Assembly: GCA_023634235.1 (NCBI GenBank)
Contig: JAMKCF010000018.1
Span: forward strand, 8,444,768 to 8,508,767
From: Pisaster brevispinus
Taxonomy: Eukaryota; Echinodermata; Asteroidea; Forcipulatida; Asteriidae
Direction of reading: 5' to 3'
DNA: 64,000 nucleotides
How positions within the stretch are numbered: the first letter of the stretch is position 1; each line of letters starts with the position of its first letter. Under the pieces are notes generated by a model, which made no database searches, had not been told where the DNA came from, and was given only the letters and a program-made list of their open reading frames with translations. This document shows, piece by piece, positions 58,541 to 64,000 of the stretch. The translations under genes were made by a program, and so were the position numbers.

Positions 58541-59925
58541 CAGAATTAGAACAATTTGAACGTCTCGACTATAACCAGAAGCGAGGTCTTCAGAGTGAAA
58601 CATTTTTGGAACAGCCAAAAATCTACCCGAATTGGCTCTTGAGGGTCGACGCGGCGTGCCACATTCCTGCCCCGATCTTTTGTCGAGAATTGGCACGTCC
58701 CGACCAATCAGAAGCCGTTATTTTGAAATTGGAACATTTTTCGAACAACTAATTGGCTACATAAACAGCGTTCCACGATCCTTTCCTTCGTCTTTGGCCC
58801 ATCAAAATCTACTTCAAACTTGTCTTAAAACATACACCCGAACAGGCAGAAGTGGAACGTCTGGACCAATCAGAAGCTGAGATCACGAAATTGGAACAAG
58901 CCAACAGAGAAGATCGGCATGGCCCACCGTGGAGGCAGAATTGGAACGAAAATTGGGAACGTCTGGACCAACCAGAAGCTGAGATCACGAAATTGGAACA
59001 AGCCAACAGAGAAGATCGGCATGGCCCACCGTGGAGGCAGAATTGGAATGAAATTGGAACGTCTGGACCAATCAGAAGCTGAGATCACGAAATTGGAACA
59101 AGCCAACAGAGAAGATCGGCATGGCCCACCGTGGAGGCAGAATTGGAACGAAAATTGGGAACGTCTGGACCAACCAGAAGCTGAGATCACGAAATTGGAA
59201 CAAGCCAACAGAGAAGATCGGCATGGCCCACCGTGGAGGCAGAATTGGAATGAAAATTGGAACGTCTGGACCAATCAGAAGCTGAGATCACGAAATTGGA
59301 ACAAGCCAACAGAGAAGATCAGCATGTTTCCCCGTGGTGGCAGAATTGGAACGAAATTGGAACGTCTGGACCAACCAGAAGCTGAGATCACGAAATTGGA
59401 ACAAGCCAACAGAGAAGATCAGCATGTTTCCCCGGGTGGTGGCAGAATTGGAACGAAATTGGAACGTCTGGACCAATCAGAAGCTGAGATCACGAAATTG
59501 GAACAAGCCAACAGAGAAGATCAGCATGTTTCCCCGTGGTGGCAGAATTGGAACGAAATTGGAACGTCTGGACCAATCAGAAGCTGAGATCACGAAATTG
59601 GAACAAGCCAACAGAGAAGATCAGCATTTCCCACCGTGGAGGCACGAAATTGGAACGTCTGGACCAATCAGAAGCTGAGATCATGAAATTGGAACAAGCC
59701 AACAGAGAAGATCAGCATGTTTCCCCGGGTGGTGGCAGAATTGGAACGAAATTGGAACGTCTGGACCATTCAGAAGCTGAGATCACGAAATTGGAACATC
59801 GGCTATAGCGCGCCCAGGCTTTCTTACCACCGATCGTTGGTCATTCCAGAATTGGAACAAGAATTGGAACTTCTCGGCCAATCAGCAGCAGAGATCTCAC
59901 AATCGGAACAAACCAGAAATCAACC
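58541..59925 (+). repeat. Tandem array of 100-102 bp U6-like units, about ten good copies
   Basis: Units start (GGACCAAT/C or relative) at 58863, 58965, 59065, 59167, 59268, 59368, 59470, 59570, 59661 and 59763; one is 91 bp. Diverged units lie at 58542-58745 and 59848-59925. Each unit aligns to U6 through AAATTGGAAC, ACAGAGAAGAT, GCATG(GCCC), and ACGAAAAT.G.GAACGT against ACGCAAAATCGTGAAGCGT. Units 1-4 carry CGGCATGGCCCACCGTGGAG; later ones CAGCATG(T)TTCCCCG or CAGCATTTCCCACCG. Frames across the array (up to 222 codons, with coiled-coil-like peptides) arise from period and are not genes. Confidence 0.85.
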
Positions 59926-59965
59926 CGACGGCTATAAAATCGGCGCGCCATACACAGGTGTTGTA
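59877..59965 (+). promoter_or_regulatory. CCAAT-TATA promoter-like block at array end
   Basis: CGGCCAATCAGCAG (59875-59888) and GGCTATAAAATCGG (59931-59944) are spaced as in a Pol II core promoter. The CCAAT word is present in most array units as GACCAATCAG, so the array may be a multiplied upstream element. No ORF or exon follows before the transposon at 60221. Confidence 0.35.
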
Positions 59966-60220
59966 CAGTGCCTTTCCCCGATCGTCATGATCGTAATTTT
60001 TTCATGATTGATGATCATCACACATTCAAGGCCTAAACTTAAGTGATTTTCAAACGCTGACAATATTGGTCACTTAACTAAATTACTTTTTTTAGTTCGC
60101 TTTTGTACGTTTCGTCCCTTCTATGTGGGTAAAATGTGCAGTTTTCGCGACGATTGTGCTGCAATTCGTATCGTTTAACTAGTTTCGGGAAAAATGTTTT
60201 CGTTATTTTATGTTGTAGTA

Positions 60221-61276
60221 CAGTCATTTGACCAGTTCGGGATCATTGACCAGTTCGGGATCACTTCAACTTTGCAACAACCCCATAATTAAGTTACTTC
60301 TCACATTACCAATTTCTGTTGATACATGTGAAGAATAACATACAATAAACCAACAAACCCAAAATAAGGTTCCAAACTTCATCAACAAATAAATTATGGC
60401 CATTTTCTTGAAGTTTGTCTGCGATTTTGATCATTATTTAAAAAAAAAATGTTGGTTGAAAAACGCTGTTAAAACTTCTCACCTTTAAAATTTGAACGCC
60501 AGGGCGAATAACATTTATGTTAAATGCTTAGAATGTGTAAAAAAAAATTCAGGTAAATACTGAGCAGTCGTCTTGTTTTTTTGAGGAGACGAAATTACCG
60601 AAATCGTCTTTTGGGGGTCATCGTACCCTTGACCAGTTCGGGATCACTCACTACTCAGCATCTCTGATTGCGTCAAATGGTGCCGCACTCAGTGAAGTAA
60701 AATCTTACTGCTGCAGTCAAAAGTTTATTTGTTGCTTTTAAGATACATTTCTTCAACAAATTCTTGTAGGAATATTGTTTTTTTGTGAGAAAAAGAAACT
60801 TGGAGGAGGAAATTGCGACTTTAAGAATAGATATTTGGGTCAATGTTGCTTTTAGGCGTGCTTCACCTTTTCACTTGCCTTTGCTGTTGTTTTGTGTTTT
60901 TGTTGCTGGATTTTTGCGCTGCTGTTGAATACACTTGCATGAAATTCTCTGGAGAAAGGAAGTCCATGTCCATGCCAACACACTTGTGAAGTTTGTGTCC
61001 TTGAGAGACAGTTTTATGAATGGGAGTATTGGTTTGCAATAGAGGGCAAGCTACTGATTCAGAATAGAATCAACTGATCCTGAACTGGTCAAACAGGTGA
61101 CAATACTTTTCTCAAAGCCTCTTCAAAAGTACTAATCTTTTTTTGTCAGTGGATACTTGGTGAGTTTTATAACATGTTTAGGTAAACTGATAAACACTTT
61201 TGTTTAAAATGTCAAAGAGATTGCAACCAAAAACAATGTGAATTCAAAAAGTGATCCCGAACTGGTCAAATGACTG
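60221..61276. mobile_element. Tc1/mariner-like nonautonomous element (1056 bp), TA target
   Basis: CAGTCATTTGACCAGTTCGG at the left and CCGAACTGGTCAAATGACTG at the right are inverted and flanked by TA (60219-60220, 61277-61278). GACCAGTTCGGGATCA recurs at 60229, 60250 and 60633, and inverted at about 61074 and 61254, an IR/DR-like layout. There is no transposase frame. Confidence 0.85.
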
Positions 61277-61342
61277 TATATATCTAGTAACAATGTGTCA
61301 ATTTGTTTGAAAGTTATATCAAGATTATTTTTAAGTATTTTA

Positions 61343-61406
61343 TGTTGATCCTTCGCTTAGGTTAGACCCTCATCCATCCCGCTATGTGGAAAGAATTGAA
61401 CCAAAG
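61343..61406 (+). other. Possible short exon
   Basis: GATCCTTCGCTTAG precedes and GTGAGTGTT follows. One frame reads LDPHPSRYVERIEPKL (starting one base in). The entry phase does not match the MSALL frame directly, so missing exons or chance are possible. Confidence 0.25.
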
Positions 61407-62535
61407 TTGTGAGTGTTTCTGATGATCTGATGATGGACGAGTCCATCTGTTGAAACTTGGGGAGGGGACCGTCCGTACGTGATGGGATTGGGGCAAGATG
61501 TGGTAGAAAACTGATGGGGAAAACATTGATAAGTTGTGATGATTTTTTTAAACCCTGAAAGCTCAAGATGATAGCGAAACAAACCTCGATTCATAGATTA
61601 GTACTTTTTTAGCTTTGTTTTAGGTAGAGCGATATTGACATTTCCTATTCTGGCAGCACACAAAAAGACGTTTTTAAAATTGAATATTTCCTGACGAGAC
61701 CTTTAATTTGATGTATAGTTTGAATATTATTTGAAGTTTTTGTTATTAGTATAATAAAGCTACATATAGTTCTAGGAGAATGGCCGATGGTCCAGCTAGT
61801 ATGACGGCAGGTGTCAGATTTTTTCAAAAAGGAGTAGTGCCCAAGTTTTGGGGTCTACCTGATGCCTAGTTTTTTTTCCAGCCCTCACGATCCCTCTTCC
61901 AACCACTTCTTTCATTTTGTAATTATGTTTGCACTTTAACAAAGTGGAGGAAACGCTGGAGAGATGATAATAAGAACATTTGGGAACCTTTTTTTAAGAG
62001 AGCGAAACTACACATTTATGTTACTAAACTCTTTGGGATATCCTGTTATTGTTAATATCAGCAAAACCATTTTTTGGAAAGAAGACAGTTTAAAAAATGT
62101 CTTTAAACATTTTTTGAGGGAAGCTAAAAAGTAAAGCTAGTTACGATAATTGTAACCCACCAGACGGTCAGGAGGATGGAGAGTTAAGACTATTGCAACT
62201 ATTGCTGGTTGCCCAGCATTGTATATTGGGCCCATCTCATTTGGTTTTGAACTTTTGACTTTGTCACCTTGATAGGATATTATTATAACATTTAATGGCA
62301 ATGCCCAGTGGCTACCACTGGTTGTGTCTAGACTCTTTTGGGGTGGATGATAGAGGGCTAAAATGCATGTATATTGTACATGTAAATGAAAAGGACTGTG
62401 TTTTTGTCGATGGGGTTGGGCGTTGGTGGGAGGTTTTGATCCTATAGGACATTGCAAATCCTCATGCCAAACGTCAAGATGGTTGTGTCTTTATCTTTCC
62501 ACTCCTAAAACATAACCATCATATTTTTCACTCAT
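61407..62535. other. Unassigned stretch
   Basis: No element or gene is recognised. Confidence 0.45.
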
Positions 62536-62538
62536 CAG

Positions 62539-63023
62539 ATCAATTTCAACGTGCTGTACAGAACCCACAGCCACAGTTGCCTACAGACACCAAGCCAGTC
62601 TCAAGGATCTCATTATCGGGCTAGAAGCCACCCACCACCCCCACCTCCACTAATGGCAATGTTAATCCCCCTTTGCCACACAGGGAACAATCAAGTAAAA
62701 AGTGTCAGACAATCCAGAGCTGGATTTGAGTGCAACTTGCAGGCGCCACAACATCAGGTTTTGATTACAGCGTCAACTGGTGGTTACCACCCACAAGACA
62801 AGAGGGTCATGTCACCTGCACCACCACAAATCTCATCTAGGCCTGTCTTACTGAGGGAGTACCTTCAGTCCTTTACAGAGGGACTAGAAGCAGTGGAAAT
62901 GAAGATGAAGGAGAGAGAAAAATGCTTTCCTCATGTTTCAAGCCAGCCTGCTACATATTCATGTGCCGCTTCTACTTCTGCTCCTACTTCTGCCCAGGCT
63001 GCTAAAAAAAAAGCCTTTTGCAG
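62539..63023 (+). CDS. Exon A of a probable transposon-associated gene
   Basis: Opens after TTTTTCACTCATCAG and may end at TTTTGCAG|GTTTGT. The open frame has a Pro-rich middle and then LLREYLQSFTEGLEAVEMKM followed by a Ser/Ala/Thr-rich stretch. The EYL(Q/E)SF(T/P)EGLEAV(E/K)MKMKE block recurs in exon A' at 63.78 kb. I infer a repeated or duplicated gene unit that continues past the window. No confident function. Confidence 0.4.
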
Positions 63024-63403
63024 GTTTGTAAAGTATTGTTGTTGGTTTATTATAATGTGCCATTTCTGGATCATAGAATTATTAACTCGACAATCACTTG
63101 ACACCTTCCTTGTGCGAGAAACCCAGCCAAAGAAATAGGTCTAGCCAAAACATTTTCTGTTGATAAATTCACTGTACAAAATTGTGGTTTTGTAACCTAG
63201 AAACATATGGACAGGACCGCATTTTAGTAGTCCCTATAGACAGAACTTGAATTTTCCAGAAAGTCAACCCTTGACCCTGCACTCCTCTCGCTAATTGTTT
63301 TATGCATGGTCCACCCATTATGGACTTCATTGTGTAATTGTTTCCCTTTTGCTCAGTGTCAAGTGTAACTCCAGTTTAACTACTCGAACATCAATTGCTT
63401 CAG

Positions 63404-63572
63404 GTACTATCCTCCCCAACCATGCCCCATCTATGGCCAGCAACCCAGGGCTGCACAGTTTTTCACCCACAAGCTTCTACTATGGATGCCACGGATGCTG
63501 TGGGCACTGAAGTTGACTTGCCCCACGAAAACTTGCATTGGCCGGGAACTCCACTCAGCCGAGGATGATTAA
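63404..63572 (+). pseudogene. Exon B fragment with WMP..LW..KLTCP motif, truncated
   Basis: After AATTGCTTCAG the second frame reads YYPPQPCPIYGQQPR, then FFTHKLLLWMPRMLWALKLT and CPTKTCIGRELHSAEDD before TAA. From memory, W-M-P-x-x-(M/L)-W-x-(L/V)-x-L-x-C-P...LxSAG is the start of a conserved domain in transposon-linked proteins (DUF6729-like); here it stops exactly where that domain should continue, so the copy looks broken. The family name is tentative. Confidence 0.4.
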
Positions 63573-63652
63573 GTGAATCTGAACGTTTTTCATTTATTGC
63601 ATTAATATTTTTGTTTTTGTTACTTTCATTTCTGTGTGTAAATCTTCTTTAG

Positions 63653-63921
63653 GTTCGACATTCAAGTGGGCCACTGAAAACAACCTTGGGTATTGTGCCT
63701 ACCTAGTCAGTGCACTGAGGAGCGAGAGGCAAAGCGCCTCTCCCCTCAGTGTCAATAAATTTGCCCTGAAAGAGTATTTGGAGTCATTTCCGGAGGGGCT
63801 GGAAGCAGTGAAGATGAAGATGAAGGAAAAAGAGCCACGCCTATACGCGCTTTAAGCCGGCCACCTTCATTGTCAACACCCTCTTCTACTGCTTCAGCTT
63901 CTCTGCCAACACCATCAGGAG
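63653..63921 (+). CDS. Exon A', second copy of the A domain
   Basis: Follows TCTTCTTTAG. The frame reads STFKWATENNLGYCAYLVSA then NKFALKEYLESFPEGLEAVK and ends at TAA 63855. A frame shifted by one continues Ser/Thr/Pro-rich to AGGAG|GTACTG at 63921, parallel to the Ser/Thr-rich tail of exon A, so a frameshift may have occurred near 63830. A next exon B' would lie beyond the window. Confidence 0.4.
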
Positions 63922-64000
63922 GTACTGTAATTTTCTTATAAATTTGTCACGTTTGGTGTAACAGTTGTGTGACATTTAATGTATGGCACTGCTATTGTAC

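Noticed and set aside
58852..59808. Frames encoding EAEITKLEQANRED-like coiled-coil repeats
   Set aside because: Unit lengths vary (91, 100, 101, 102), so no single frame is kept across the array, and both strands and all frames are comparably open.
1..64000. CRISPR arrays, operons, phage or bacterial genes
   Set aside because: No spaced direct repeats of CRISPR type and no long Shine-Dalgarno-led frames; splice sites, U6 and SINEs show a metazoan genome.

Overview
This 64 kb window is animal nuclear DNA from an intron-rich genome, not prokaryotic or organellar. It holds a canonical metazoan U6 snRNA gene, GT-AG exons with good polypyrimidine tracts, tRNA-derived SINEs, many inverted-repeat DNA transposons and minisatellites. 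The AT-rich composition, the abundant TACATGTA strings and the style of the TTAA-bounded MITEs suggest a marine deuterostome, most likely an echinoderm. That assignment is an impression from memory, not an alignment.

Almost all open reading frames are chance or repeat frames. The supportable coding content is small exons read by splice signals. (1) On the minus strand, two phase-matched exons (5571-5473 and 4372-4241) encode a 76-residue protein with one C-terminal membrane segment. A CRE/ETS promoter with a donor-bounded leader exon near 45.4-45.8 kb and a clean noncoding exon at 19296-19213 may be its 5' UTR, but that link is inferred. (2) On the plus strand, four exons from 47561 to 54818 splice in phase into a 75-residue protein that I do not recognise. 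Its stop TAG is followed directly by an ATG that opens a second short frame running into a good donor, a dicistronic-looking arrangement. (3) At the right edge (62.5-63.9 kb) lie exon-like pieces of a probable transposon-associated gene: an A-B-A' layout with a WMP..LW..KLTCP motif.

Layout: 0.6-1.4 kb, 34-bp minisatellite; 2.5-3.4 kb, piggyBac-like remnant; 3.5-6.3 kb, nested SINEs around the minus-strand coding exons; 8.5-14 kb, MITEs, a second 34-bp minisatellite and SINEs; 18.5-24.5 kb, repeats and an untranslated exon; 26.9-27.8 kb, Harbinger-like element with a broken Myb-like ORF; 28.5-29.3 kb, a MITE and a possible minus-strand promoter and first exon; 30-42 kb, mostly unassigned with scattered repeats; 42-44.7 kb, a tandem duplication and two long-TIR elements with 8-bp target duplications; 45.3-47.6 kb, two divergent gene starts; 47.6-54.9 kb, the plus-strand gene with MITEs in intron 1; 55.4 kb, U6; 55.7-59.9 kb, tandem repeats; 60.2-61.3 kb, a Tc1/mariner-like element.

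The most unusual feature is the zone downstream of U6. A head-to-tail array of about ten 100-102 bp units (58863-59802, with diverged edges) and an inverted-repeat cluster (56815-57360) both carry sequence that matches the U6 core in order, including the ACAGAGA box. I read these as U6-derived satellite repeats, which I have not seen described.
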